The notes below the pieces were generated by a model, which had not been told where the DNA came from, did not search any database, and saw nothing but the letters and a program-made list of their open reading frames with translations. From assembly GCA_020442275.1 (NCBI GenBank), contig JAGRKN010000032.1:4255-53755 (forward strand): 49,501 nucleotides of DNA, given 5' to 3'. Within the stretch, counting starts at the first letter, position 1, and the number at the start of each line of letters is the position of its first letter. Position numbers and translations under genes: made by a program. Shown here piece by piece: positions 26,622 to 34,864 of this stretch. The stretch is from Rhodoblastus sp. Its GTDB lineage: Bacteria > Pseudomonadota > Alphaproteobacteria > Rhizobiales > Beijerinckiaceae.

Positions 26622-27318
26622 AAGCTCTCGCGAGGTCGCCGGGGTCGGCGCCGAGAAAATAGGAAAGCCGCAATCGCCACATCAGCAAAACGGTACGCCA
26701 AAACCCGTTGCAGTCCCACCGCCGGCCGGATGTCGAAACCTTCGCCGTCAGACAAAGCGGCGGGGTCTCGCGCTTGAGCCGCCGCGACAGGGCAATGTCT
26801 TCCATCAGCGCAATCGCCGGGAATCCACTGACGCGACGAAAAGTCTCGCGCATCACGAAAATCGCCTGATCGCCGGTCGCAATGCCTGTCGCGCGCGAGC
26901 GCATGTTCATCAGCGTAGCGACTATCGGCAGGAGCGGGTGAGCGCCGAGAATGCGAACATCGAAGCGCCCCCACGCGCGCCCCGTCGTACGCAGGCCAGA
27001 GCGGATGCGCTCCAGAGCATCGACCGGCAGGGACGTGTCGAGGTGCAGAAACAGCAGAATATCGCCCGACGCGACCTCGGCGCCGGCGTTCATCTGCGCG
27101 GCGCGACCACGCGGCGCGACGACGAGCCGGTCGCACAGCGGGCGGGCAAGTTCGACGGTCCGGTCCGTGCTCCCGCCGTCCGCCAGAATGACCTCGGCGC
27201 GGCTCGTCCGCAACGGCGCGAGGGCCGCCAGAGCGCCTTCGACATTGCCTTCCTCGTTCAGCGCCGGGACGATGATCGATATGTCCGGGCGGGACGTCCT
27301 GCTGCCCAATCCACGCAT
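26599..27318 (-). CDS. TIGR04283-type family 2 glycosyltransferase
   Basis: 239-residue GT2 enzyme. It begins ISIIVPALNEEGNVEGALAA, has the ADGGSTDRT nucleotide motif (VILADGGSTDRTVELA), FLHLDTSLP for the metal-binding DxD-like site, and GDQAIFVMRETFRRVSGFP and LMEDIALSRRL as the acceptor-side and catalytic regions. This is the TIGR04283 family, which pairs with TIGR04282. No membrane span is obvious except a weak hydrophobic patch near LLPIVATLM. It starts at ATG 27318 and leads the two-gene unit. No arsenic or radical SAM gene (such as arsS) is adjacent, so an arsenosugar role is not supported here. Confidence 0.9.
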   Translation of the reverse strand: MRGLGSRTSRPDISIIVPALNEEGNVEGALAALAPLRTSRAEVILADGGSTDRTVELARPLCDRLVVAPRGRAAQMNAGAEVASGDILLFLHLDTSLPVDALERIRSGLRTTGRAWGRFDVRILGAHPLLPIVATLMNMRSRATGIATGDQAIFVMRETFRRVSGFPAIALMEDIALSRRLKRETPPLCLTAKVSTSGRRWDCNGFWRTVLLMWRLRLSYFLGADPGDLARAYGYARET

Positions 27319-27436
27319 CTCCGAGTTCCGCCGCCCACTATCCTAGTAGCCCGACCCGGAACAAGAGGCCCGAGCTCACACATAGATACATATGAAATCG
27401 ATGAAATTTGGCGCATCGCGAGCCGCCCACGACAGC

Positions 27437-27464
27437 TTGATTATCTGGCCGCTTAGGCTAGGTT
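27437..27464 (+). promoter_or_regulatory. Possible sigma70-type promoter upstream of livG
   Basis: TTGATT (27437-27442), 16-base spacer, TAGGTT (27459-27464), 43 bases before the livG start. The match is partial, and alphaproteobacterial promoters are hard to call by eye. Confidence 0.25.
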
Positions 27465-27506
27465 GCGCGCAAAGACCGGCCGCAAAGGCCACGGGGAGGT
27501 TGACGC

Positions 27507-28262
27507 GTGAGTGGGGAATATGTCCTCGAAACCGAGGGCTTGACGAAGGAATTCGCCGGCTTCACGGCGGTCAAGGACGTTCATCTGCGGGTCAAACGCG
27601 GGTCGATTCACGCGTTGATCGGACCGAATGGCGCGGGCAAGACGACCTGCTTCAATCTGCTGACAAAGTTCCTGGTGCCGACCCGTGGCCGGATCACCTA
27701 TAACGGCCGCGATATCACCTCGATCAAGCCGGCTGATATTGCCCGCATGGGTCTGGTGCGCTCGTTCCAGATTTCCGCGGTGTTTCCGCATCTGACCGCG
27801 CTCGAGAATGTCCGCGTGGCCCTACAACGCCAACGCGGCAATTCCTTCGACTTCTGGCGGCCCAAGTCTGTCCTGAACGTCTACAATGGTCGCGCCCGCG
27901 AACTTCTCGACAGCGTCGGCCTGACCGAATACGCCGACACGGTCGCGGTCGAAATGCCCTACGGCCGCAAGCGCGCGCTCGAGATCGCGACCACGCTGGC
28001 GCTCGAGCCGGACATGATGCTGCTCGACGAGCCGATGGCCGGCATGGGTCATGAGGACATCGACAAGATCGCCGCGCTGATCAAGCGCGTGTCCGCCAAT
28101 CGCACGATCCTGATGGTCGAGCACAATCTGAACGTCGTCGCCAACCTCTCCGACACGATCACCGTCCTCACGCGGGGGCAGGTCCTGGCGGAAGGCGACT
28201 ACGCCACCGTGTCGAAGAACCCCGAGGTGCGACAGGCCTACATGGGAGCGGGAGATGCTTGA
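27507..28262 (+). CDS. livG: Branched-chain amino acid ABC transporter ATP-binding protein LivG
   Basis: 251-residue ATPase of a LIV-I type (HAAT family) importer for branched-chain or related amino acids, amides or urea. Walker A is GPNGAGKTT (residues 41-49), the signature motif is degenerate (MPYGRKRALEIA), and Walker B is MMLLDEPMAGM. The HAAT-type switch His lies in VEHNLNVV. The GTG start at 27507 has GGGGAGG seven bases upstream. It overlaps livF by eight bases. No substrate-binding protein is encoded in the window, so the ligand class cannot be narrowed. Confidence 0.93.
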   Translation: MSGEYVLETEGLTKEFAGFTAVKDVHLRVKRGSIHALIGPNGAGKTTCFNLLTKFLVPTRGRITYNGRDITSIKPADIARMGLVRSFQISAVFPHLTALENVRVALQRQRGNSFDFWRPKSVLNVYNGRARELLDSVGLTEYADTVAVEMPYGRKRALEIATTLALEPDMMLLDEPMAGMGHEDIDKIAALIKRVSANRTILMVEHNLNVVANLSDTITVLTRGQVLAEGDYATVSKNPEVRQAYMGAGDA

Positions 28263-28971
28263 TACGACCAGCCGGCCGCTGCTCGAAATCGCCGGGCTGG
28301 AAGCGTGGTACGGCGAATCCCACATCCTGCACGGCGTCGATTTCAACGTTCGCCAGGGCGAGGTGGTCACCCTGCTCGGCCGCAACGGCGCCGGCAAGAC
28401 CACGACGCTCAAGTCGATCATGGGCATGGTCGGCAAGCGCAAGGGCTCGGTGCGCTTCGAGGGGCACGAGACGATCGCCATGGCCTCGGACAAGATCGCG
28501 CGGCTCGGCGTCGCGCTCTGTCCAGAGGAGCGCGGCATTTTCGCGTCGCTGGACGTGAAGGAAAACCTGATGCTGCCGCCGCAGGTGAAGCCCGGCGGCC
28601 TGCCTGTCGAACAGATTTTCGAACTGTTCCCGAACCTGAAGGAACGCCTGTCGAGCCAGGGCACGAAACTGTCCGGCGGCGAGCAGCAGATGCTGGCGAT
28701 CGGCCGCATCCTGCGCACCGGCGCGACGCTGCTGATGCTGGACGAGCCGACCGAAGGTCTCGCCCCCGTCATCATCCAGCAGATCGGCCACACGATCCGC
28801 AAGCTCAAGGCGCAAGGCTTCACGATCCTGCTGGTCGAACAGAACTTCCGTTTCGCCTCGACCGTCGCGGACCGCTATTACGTAATGGAGCACGGCCAGA
28901 TCATCGACAGCTTCGCCAACAGCGAGCTGGAGGCGAACATGGACAAGCTCCACGAATATCTCGGCGTCTGA
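28255..28971 (+). CDS. livF: Branched-chain amino acid ABC transporter ATP-binding protein LivF
   Basis: 238-residue second ATPase of the same importer. Walker A is GRNGAGKTT, the signature is LSGGEQQMLAIGRI, Walker B is LLMLDEPTEGLAP, and the switch region is VEQNFRFA. All are canonical for LivF, unlike the weaker signature in LivG. It starts within livG and is followed 12 bases later by livH. The transporter is built as a livG-F-H-M set. Confidence 0.95.
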   Translation: MLDTTSRPLLEIAGLEAWYGESHILHGVDFNVRQGEVVTLLGRNGAGKTTTLKSIMGMVGKRKGSVRFEGHETIAMASDKIARLGVALCPEERGIFASLDVKENLMLPPQVKPGGLPVEQIFELFPNLKERLSSQGTKLSGGEQQMLAIGRILRTGATLLMLDEPTEGLAPVIIQQIGHTIRKLKAQGFTILLVEQNFRFASTVADRYYVMEHGQIIDSFANSELEANMDKLHEYLGV

Positions 28972-28983
28972 GGACACTCCGCC

Positions 28984-29874
28984 ATGATGATCCCGCTGCT
29001 CAACATCCCGACCCAGGCGCTTTTCGGCCAGCTTCTGCTGGGCCTGATCAACGGCGCTTTCTATGCGCTGCTCAGCCTCGGGCTTGCCGTCATCTTCGGC
29101 ATGCTCAACATCGTCAATTTCGCGCATGGCGCGCTGTACATGGTCGGCGCCTTCGTCGCCTATTTTCTGCTGAACCTCGGCGGCCTGGGGTATTGGTGGG
29201 CGCTCCTGCTGGCGCCGATCATCGTGGGGCTTGCCGGCGTCATCATCGAACGCACGATGCTGCAGCGCCTGTCGGGCCTCGACCATCTCTACGGTCTGCT
29301 GCTGACCTTCGGTCTCGCGCTGATCATCCAAGGGGTCTTCCAGAATTATTTCGGCTCGTCCGGCCTGCCCTACGAGATCCCGGACCTGCTGAAGGGCGGC
29401 AAGAACCTCGGCTTCATGTACCTGCCGAACTATCGCGGCTGGGTCGTGGTGTTCTCGCTGATCGTCTGCTTCGCCACCTGGTTCGCGATCGAGAAGACAA
29501 GGCTCGGCGCCTATCTTCGCGCCGCGACCGAGAACCCGACGCTGGTGCGCGCCTTCGGCATCAACGTGCCGCTGATGATCACGCTGACCTACGGTTTCGG
29601 CGTCGGCCTCGCGGCGCTCGCCGGCGTTCTGTCCGCGCCGATCAACCAGGTGCGTCCGCTGATGGGCGCGGAATTCATCATCGTCGTCTTCGCCGTCGTC
29701 GTCATCGGCGGCATGGGATCGATCATGGGCTCGATCGTCACCGGCTTCATGCTCGGCGTCATCGAGGGATTGACCAAGGTTTTCTATCCGGAAGCGTCGA
29801 ACACCGTCGTCTTCGTCATCATGGCGATCGTGCTGCTGATCAAGCCCGCCGGCCTCTTCGGAAGGACTGCCTGA
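28984..29874 (+). CDS. livH: Branched-chain amino acid ABC transporter permease LivH
   Basis: 296-residue membrane permease with about eight spans. Typical stretches are LINGAFYALLSLGLAVIFGMLNIVNFAHGALYMVGAF at the N-terminus (cut here into LGLAVIFGMLNIVNFAHG), then RLGAYLRAATENPTLVRAFGI, the EAA-like loop of this family, and VVVIGGMGSIMGSIVTGFMLG. The first Met is 28984, though 28987 is equally possible. Its frame ends two bases before livM begins. The gene is fully intact, in contrast to livM next to it. Confidence 0.95.
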   Translation: MMIPLLNIPTQALFGQLLLGLINGAFYALLSLGLAVIFGMLNIVNFAHGALYMVGAFVAYFLLNLGGLGYWWALLLAPIIVGLAGVIIERTMLQRLSGLDHLYGLLLTFGLALIIQGVFQNYFGSSGLPYEIPDLLKGGKNLGFMYLPNYRGWVVVFSLIVCFATWFAIEKTRLGAYLRAATENPTLVRAFGINVPLMITLTYGFGVGLAALAGVLSAPINQVRPLMGAEFIIVVFAVVVIGGMGSIMGSIVTGFMLGVIEGLTKVFYPEASNTVVFVIMAIVLLIKPAGLFGRTA

Positions 29875-29875
29875 A

Positions 29876-30888
29876 ATGACCGCGCAAGCCATTCACCCGA
29901 CCAGCGCGGCGCTCGACGCATCCAAGCGGCGCGACGAAATGGTCGCCTTCTTCATCATGGCCGTGCTGTTCGCGGCCTCGCCGCTGGCTCGTCTATCCCT
30001 TCTTCATGATGCAGGCGCTTTGCTTCGCGCTGTTCGCCTGCGCCTTCAACCTGCTGATCGGCTATGTCGGACTGCTGTCCTTCGGCCACGCGATGTTTCT
30101 CGGCCTGGCCGGCTATGTTTCGGCGCATATGGCCAAGCTCGGCACGATCGAGGTCGGCCCGATTCAACCTGAACTTCGGCCCGGTCGACCCGCTCATCGC
30201 CATCCTGATCGGCGTCGCGAGTTCCGCGATCCTCGGTATTATCACCGGCGCGCTGGCGATCCGCCGTCAGGGCATCTATTTCTCGATGATTACGCTCGCC
30301 CTGTCGCAGATGATCTACTTCTTCTGCCTGCAGGCGCCGTTTACGCACGGCGAGGACGGCATCCAGGGCGTGCCGCAGGGCAAGGCCCTCGGCTTCATCG
30401 ACCTGTCGCACCAGATGACGATGTACTATTTCGTCCTGGCGATTTTTCTCATCGCGCTTCCTGATCATCCACCGGATCATCAATTCGCCGTTCGGCGACG
30501 TGTTGAAGTCCATTCGGGAGAACGAGCCGCGCGCGATTTCGCTCGGCTACAAGGCCGATCAATACAAGCTCGCGGCGTTTGTCATGTCCGGCGGCGCTGG
30601 TGGGCCTTGCCGGCGCCACCAAGTCGCTTGTCGCGCAGAACGCATCGCTGACCGATGTGCACTTTCTCCATGTCGGGCGAAGTCGTGCTGATGACGCTGG
30701 TCGGCGGTCTCGGCACGATCTACGGACCGGTCGTCGGCGCGCTGATCATCGTGGCGATGCAGAATTATCTGGCGGGCTTCGGCCAGTGGGTGACTGTCAT
30801 CCAGGGCGTCATCTTCGTCGCCTGCGTGCTCGCCTTCCGCCGCGGCATCGTCGGCGAGATCGCCCACCGGCTCGGCAAGTCGCTCTGA
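29876..30888 (+). pseudogene. livM: Branched-chain amino acid ABC permease LivM, frame broken by five single-base insertions
   Basis: The second permease of the importer. Its protein is readable in pieces across all three frames: an N-terminal start at 29876, MMQALCFALFACAFNLLIGY from 30006, FNLNFGPVDPLIAILIG from 30163, VLKSIRENEPRAISLGYKAD from 30497, ALVGLAGATKSLVAQNASL from 30596, and FSMSGEVVLMTLVGGLGTIY to the stop at 30888. Each change needs removal of one base, near the GG at 29986, CCC at 30158, TT/CC at 30458-30461, GG at 30590-30594 and TTT at 30663. With five bases removed the gene is exactly 336 codons, a normal LivM. Amino acid conservation is good throughout, so decay is recent or the insertions are errors in the sequence. 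Confidence 0.9.
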
Positions 30889-30912
30889 AATCTGTCGCAG
30901 GCGCCGGCGCGG

Positions 30913-31587
30913 TCAATCGCGCGCGGCGCGCCGACGCTCGTCATCGTCCGGCAGCCGCGCGGCGTCTTTCTCGGATTGTTCGAGAAATTCCCGCTCGTAG
31001 CGCTCCTCCTGGCGTCGCATAACCCACCAGCCTGCAACTAAGCCGACGACGGCGAAGGCCAGACCGATCATGCCGATCGGGCCGGCGACGCGATGCATTG
31101 CGTCGCCGAATACATAGCCGCCGACGCCGAAGACGCTCGCCCAGACGATGCCGCCGGCCGCGTTGTAAAAAAGGAACGAGCGCCAGCTGTAATGGTTCAC
31201 GCCCGCGAGCAGGGCCGCGAAGATGCGCAGGATCGCGACGAAGCGCCCGAAAAAGACGATCTTGGCGCCATGGCGCGCGAACATGTGCTGACCGAAGGCA
31301 AGACGCCTGTCATCGAGACCGATCAAGGCGCCGTAGCGCTTGACCAGCGGCAGCCCGTAGCGCCGGCCGACCATGAAGCCGATATTGTCGCCGATGATCG
31401 CGCCGGCGGCCGCCACCACGATGACGTGAACAATATCGAGCTGACCGGTCATGCCGGCGAAGATCGCCGCGAGCACGAGCGCCGTCTCGCCGGGCAGCGG
31501 CACGCCCGCGCTTTCCAGCATCACGATGAGAAAGACCGCATAGAGCCCGTATTGCGCGACGATCGGCTGGATCCAGACGTGCAGCAT
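30913..31587 (-). CDS. DedA family membrane protein (first copy downstream)
   Basis: 224-residue DedA/VTT-domain protein with four to five spans. Family signatures are ESAGVPLPGETALVLAA (26-42), IIGDNIGFMVGRRYG (64-78), FGRFVAILRIFAALLAGV (with Arg and the FxxRF motif), and NAAGGIVWASVFGVGGY. DedA proteins are proton-dependent flippases or scramblases for lipid carriers such as undecaprenyl phosphate, needed for envelope stability. The C-terminal tail is very charged (RRQEERYEREFLEQSEKD) and cytosolic. It follows its paralogue by three bases, so both are on one transcript. Confidence 0.92.
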   Translation of the reverse strand: MLHVWIQPIVAQYGLYAVFLIVMLESAGVPLPGETALVLAAIFAGMTGQLDIVHVIVVAAAGAIIGDNIGFMVGRRYGLPLVKRYGALIGLDDRRLAFGQHMFARHGAKIVFFGRFVAILRIFAALLAGVNHYSWRSFLFYNAAGGIVWASVFGVGGYVFGDAMHRVAGPIGMIGLAFAVVGLVAGWWVMRRQEERYEREFLEQSEKDAARLPDDDERRRAARD

Positions 31588-31590
31588 CGA

Positions 31591-32235
31591 TCAGCCTAGG
31601 CCCCGGGGATTCATGGCGCGCTCAGCCTCGTCGAGCAGGCGCTCCTCGTGATACCGATAAAACCGCCAGCCGAACAAGACCGCAGCTACGGCAAGCGCAA
31701 GCATCGCAAGGCCGAAGGGACCGGCGATACGGTGAAAACTCGCGCCGAGCGCATATCCGCCGAGGCCGAACATTGTCGCCCAGACTATGCCGCCCGCAGC
31801 GTTGAAAAAGAAGAAACGAGCCGGCTCAAGTCGATTTACACCCGCCAGCAGCGCTGCGTAGGCGCGCAGAAAGGCGACGAAGCGTCCGAAAAAGACGATC
31901 GCGCCGCCATAGCGAAAGAAGAGATACTGGCCGAGCCTGCGGCGGCGCGCGTCGAGGCCAACGAGATCGCCGAAGCGCTCCAGAATGGGCGGACCGGCCT
32001 CGCGCCCGATCCAGAACCCGATATTGTCGCCGAGGATGGCGCCGGCGGCCGCGGCCGCGATGACGCCCGTGATCGCCATATGGTGGGTCGTGCCAGCGTA
32101 GACGGCGGCGCTGACCAGCGTCGTTTCTCCGGGGAGAGGCAGGCCCGCGCTTTCCAGCGCGACCACTGCCAGCACGAGCACGCAGCCGTAACTCGCCAGC
32201 AATACGGGAATCTGGTCGGGGCCGAAGAAATGCAA
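31591..32235 (-). CDS. DedA family membrane protein (second, upstream copy)
   Basis: 214-residue paralogue of the gene directly downstream. It has ESAGLPLPGETTLVSAA, ILGDNIGFWIGREAG, FGRFVAFLRAYAALLAGV and NAAGGIVWATMFGLGGY in the same positions, so the pair most likely arose by tandem duplication. The tail (YRYHEERLLDEAERAMNPRG) is shorter. The start at 32235 gives MHFFGPDQIPVLLASYG; the family usually begins this way. Two different copies in one operon suggest division of labour, for example different lipid carriers, but that is inference. Confidence 0.92.
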   Translation of the reverse strand: MHFFGPDQIPVLLASYGCVLVLAVVALESAGLPLPGETTLVSAAVYAGTTHHMAITGVIAAAAAGAILGDNIGFWIGREAGPPILERFGDLVGLDARRRRLGQYLFFRYGGAIVFFGRFVAFLRAYAALLAGVNRLEPARFFFFNAAGGIVWATMFGLGGYALGASFHRIAGPFGLAMLALAVAAVLFGWRFYRYHEERLLDEAERAMNPRGLG

Positions 32236-32300
32236 GGGGCGCTCCGAGGGGCGTCGACCGACTTAAAGGTACGGCGCCGCCTCAGGCAAGTTTACGTGTC

Positions 32301-32591
32301 TCAGACGCCTGTCTGCTCGCCCTCGCCGAGCGCGGGCTCGACAATAAAGGCCAGACCGCGCAGAAGCGGAAGATCGTCTCCGGCCACCGCCCGCTCCAGC
32401 GCCGCGAATTCCGGCGCCCGCGCATTGCTTCGGAAGCGGAGGACCGCAGAGGCTGCGAGCGCCCCAGGCCTGAGGCCACGACGCGTGGCGGTTTCCCGCA
32501 CGCGACGCGCAAAGGCGCCGCCAATCGAGGCGACCGCGGCTTCGGCGACCTTCTCGTTGGAACAAGAGTTCATGATGTCCTGAATCACCAT
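32301..32591 (-). CDS. Hypothetical protein, 96 residues
   Basis: I do not recognise a family. The frame begins MVIQDIMNSCSNEKVAEAAV, has a helix-like basic middle FARRVRETATRRGLRPGALA and continues SAVLRFRSNARAPEFAALERAVAGDDLPLLRGL, a compact, soluble, probably all-helical protein. Confidence that it is a gene comes from a strong GGGGGAGAG site six bases before ATG 32591 and from natural amino acid composition. The RRG...LAASAVLRFRSNA part could be a small nucleic-acid-binding or regulatory helix pair, without proof. It lies 65 bases upstream of the DedA pair on the same strand. Confidence 0.65.
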   Translation of the reverse strand: MVIQDIMNSCSNEKVAEAAVASIGGAFARRVRETATRRGLRPGALAASAVLRFRSNARAPEFAALERAVAGDDLPLLRGLAFIVEPALGEGEQTGV

Positions 32592-32746
32592 TGGACTCTC
32601 CCCCTTGGCGTGTGTGGAACCATCTGCAGGTTGGCCTCAGACGTCCGAAGAATGGACCCTCGGGCTCCCTGCCGCTGTGACGATCCGCACACTAGCGGCC
32701 AATCAAGACTAGATCGTGACCGCATCGGGGTTTGAACGAGACCGAG

Positions 32747-33187
32747 CTACCAGACGCCCGTGTTGGGCATGGAGGCCCAAGGCTCCGCCGGCGCCTTGGC
32801 GTCGCCCGCCTGCAGCAGTTCGATCGAGATATTGTCGGGCGTACGGATGAAGGCCATGCGACCGTCGCGCGGCGGGCGGTTGATGACGACGCCGGCCTTC
32901 ATCAAACGCTCGCAAAGGGCGTAGATGTCGTCGACGCGATAAGCGAGATGGCCGAAGTTGCGGCCGCCGCCGTAAGGCTCGGGGTCCCAGTTGTAGGTCA
33001 GCTCCACCAGCGGGGCGTTGCGGTCCTTGGCCAGCTCCACATCCTGCGGCGCGGCTAGGAAGACCAGCGTGAAACGGCCCGCCTCGTTGCTGATGCGCCG
33101 CACCTCGACCAGACCGAGCTTGTTGCAGAAGAAATCCAGCGATTGATCGAGATCGCTGACGCGGATCATGGTGTGCAGATATTGCAA
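32747..33187 (-). CDS. gloA: Lactoylglutathione lyase (glyoxalase I)
   Basis: 146-residue VOC-fold enzyme that isomerises the hemithioacetal of methylglyoxal and glutathione to S-lactoylglutathione. All four metal ligands of bacterial glyoxalase I are present: His5 (YLHTMIRV), Glu62 (VELTYNW), His80 (FGHLAYRV) and Glu123 (SIELLQ). The short form lacking the eukaryotic insertion implies a nickel or cobalt enzyme. The tail ([16 protein letters not shown]) is slightly extended. It is a separate transcription unit, divergent from the CDF transporter gene. Confidence 0.95.
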   Translation of the reverse strand: MQYLHTMIRVSDLDQSLDFFCNKLGLVEVRRISNEAGRFTLVFLAAPQDVELAKDRNAPLVELTYNWDPEPYGGGRNFGHLAYRVDDIYALCERLMKAGVVINRPPRDGRMAFIRTPDNISIELLQAGDAKAPAEPWASMPNTGVW

Positions 33188-33297
33188 GGGCTTCCTCCCA
33201 AATCGTCGGCGCGAAGGATCGGCCAGGCGCCGGCGGAAGGAAAGCGAAAACTTGCCGCCCGCGGCGCATTGGCCTAGACGGGCGGCGCTGTCGGCGC

Positions 33298-34692
33298 ATG
33301 GGAAAACGAATGTCGGAATTGCACGCCAAGAAGGAGAGCGCTGCGCTCGCCTCGATCGGCGCGAGCGCGGCGATTACGCTGGGCAAGCTCGTGGCCGGAT
33401 TGATGTCGGGCTCGCTCGCGCTGATGTCCGAGGCGGGACATGCCGCGGTGGACACTGGCGCGACGATCCTCACCTGGCTCGCCGTTCGCGCCGCCAACAA
33501 GCCGGCGGACGACGAACACCACTATGGGCACGGCAAATACGAATCGCTGGCGGCGCTGGCCGAAACCGGCCTGCTGTTCGCGCTGACCGCCTTCGTCGTG
33601 ATCGAGGCGACGCACCGTCTGCTGGCGAGCAACACGTCGGTCGAGCCGAAAGCGATCGCCTTCATCGTGCTCATCGCCTCCATCGTCATCGACGCCGTCA
33701 GATGGATCTCGCTGTCTCGAATCGCCAAGGAGACACGCAGCGATGCGCTGGCGGCCGACGCGCTGCACTTCTCGAGCGATCTCGTCGCCTCGGTCCTGGT
33801 GCTGATCGGACTGACGCTGACCTATTTCGGCTATCCGCAGGCCGACTCCTATGCGGCCTTCGGCGTCGCCGCCTTCGTGGCCATTGCGGGCTACCGGCTT
33901 GGACGGCGTACCGTCGACGCCCTGCTCGATACCGCCCCGGAGGGCGTCGCCGATCGGCTGCGCGAGGCCGTGGAGGCGGTGCCGGGCGTGGTTCGTGTCG
34001 ATTTTCTCCGCCTACGGCCTGCGGGGCCCGTTCTTCTCGGCGAAATCGGCATCGCGGTCCCGCGCACGCTGCCCCAGGAACGGGTCGCACGGATCAGCGA
34101 CGAAGTGGCCGATGCAGTCAGGCGCGAAACGCCCGAGGCGGAGCTGACGCTGACGACGACGCCCGTCGCTCTCGATGAGGAGACCGCGCTCGAGCGCGTT
34201 CTGCTCGTCGCCGCCCGGCAAAAGCGGGCGGTCCACCATGTCACGATCCAGGAAGTCGACGGCCGGCGGTCCATCTCGCTCGATCTGGAGCTCGACGGCC
34301 GCCTGCCTCATGGCGCCGCGCACGAGGCCGCGACCCGCCTCGAAGCCGCGATGCGCGAGGAACTCGGCGATGACGTGGAGGTCGAGACCCACATCGAGCC
34401 CCTGGAAACGCGCGAGCTGGAAGGGCACGACGTCTCCGCGAACCTTTCCTCGACCATACTCGAGGAGCTTACGAAGCATGCCGAGGCGGGCGGCCTCGTC
34501 AGCGAAGTTCACAACGTTCGCGTGCGCCGAACCGACGCCGGCCTCGTCGTCAATTATCATTGCCGCGTCGATCCGACGCTGACCGTGACCCGCGTGCACG
34601 ACGCGGTCGACAGCCTCGACAGGCGACTGAAAGCAGCACGCGGCGACATCTGCCGGGTTGTCGGACACGCAGAGCCGAAGCGCGACGCCTAA
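33298..34692 (+). CDS. Cation diffusion facilitator transporter with long C-terminal extension
   Basis: 464-residue metal/proton antiporter of the CDF family. The membrane part (about 15-215, six helices) has the metal-site residues in [19 protein letters not shown] (Glu45, His48, Asp52) and [12 protein letters not shown] (a second DxxxHxxxD-like site), and [10 protein letters not shown] in the loop. Having Glu in place of the first Asp may change metal choice. After the usual cytosolic dimer domain (about 220-300) two more stretches of beta-alpha-beta character follow, making the protein about 150 residues longer than the standard form. Start 33298 is used; ATG 33310 is also possible. It is divergent from gloA. 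Confidence 0.9.
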   Translation: MGKRMSELHAKKESAALASIGASAAITLGKLVAGLMSGSLALMSEAGHAAVDTGATILTWLAVRAANKPADDEHHYGHGKYESLAALAETGLLFALTAFVVIEATHRLLASNTSVEPKAIAFIVLIASIVIDAVRWISLSRIAKETRSDALAADALHFSSDLVASVLVLIGLTLTYFGYPQADSYAAFGVAAFVAIAGYRLGRRTVDALLDTAPEGVADRLREAVEAVPGVVRVDFLRLRPAGPVLLGEIGIAVPRTLPQERVARISDEVADAVRRETPEAELTLTTTPVALDEETALERVLLVAARQKRAVHHVTIQEVDGRRSISLDLELDGRLPHGAAHEAATRLEAAMREELGDDVEVETHIEPLETRELEGHDVSANLSSTILEELTKHAEAGGLVSEVHNVRVRRTDAGLVVNYHCRVDPTLTVTRVHDAVDSLDRRLKAARGDICRVVGHAEPKRDA

Positions 34693-34864
34693 TTAACCAA
34701 TTGTTCATTGTACGTTCGCGCCCGCTCGCGCCGCGCGAAATTTATTGATTCATCTTCCGTTAATCGCTCTGGACAAATCGCGCCCCCCGGATTCAGATGA
34801 ATTCGATTCGGAGCGATGCGGCACATGGCTCCGGTCAGCAAAAAAGGAATCGAGGGGGCCACAC

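Noticed and set aside
34691..34706. CtrA-like site TTAA-N7-TTCAT upstream of the PleC-like kinase
   Set aside because: Two mismatches in the second half-site; too weak to call by eye in an AT-rich leader.
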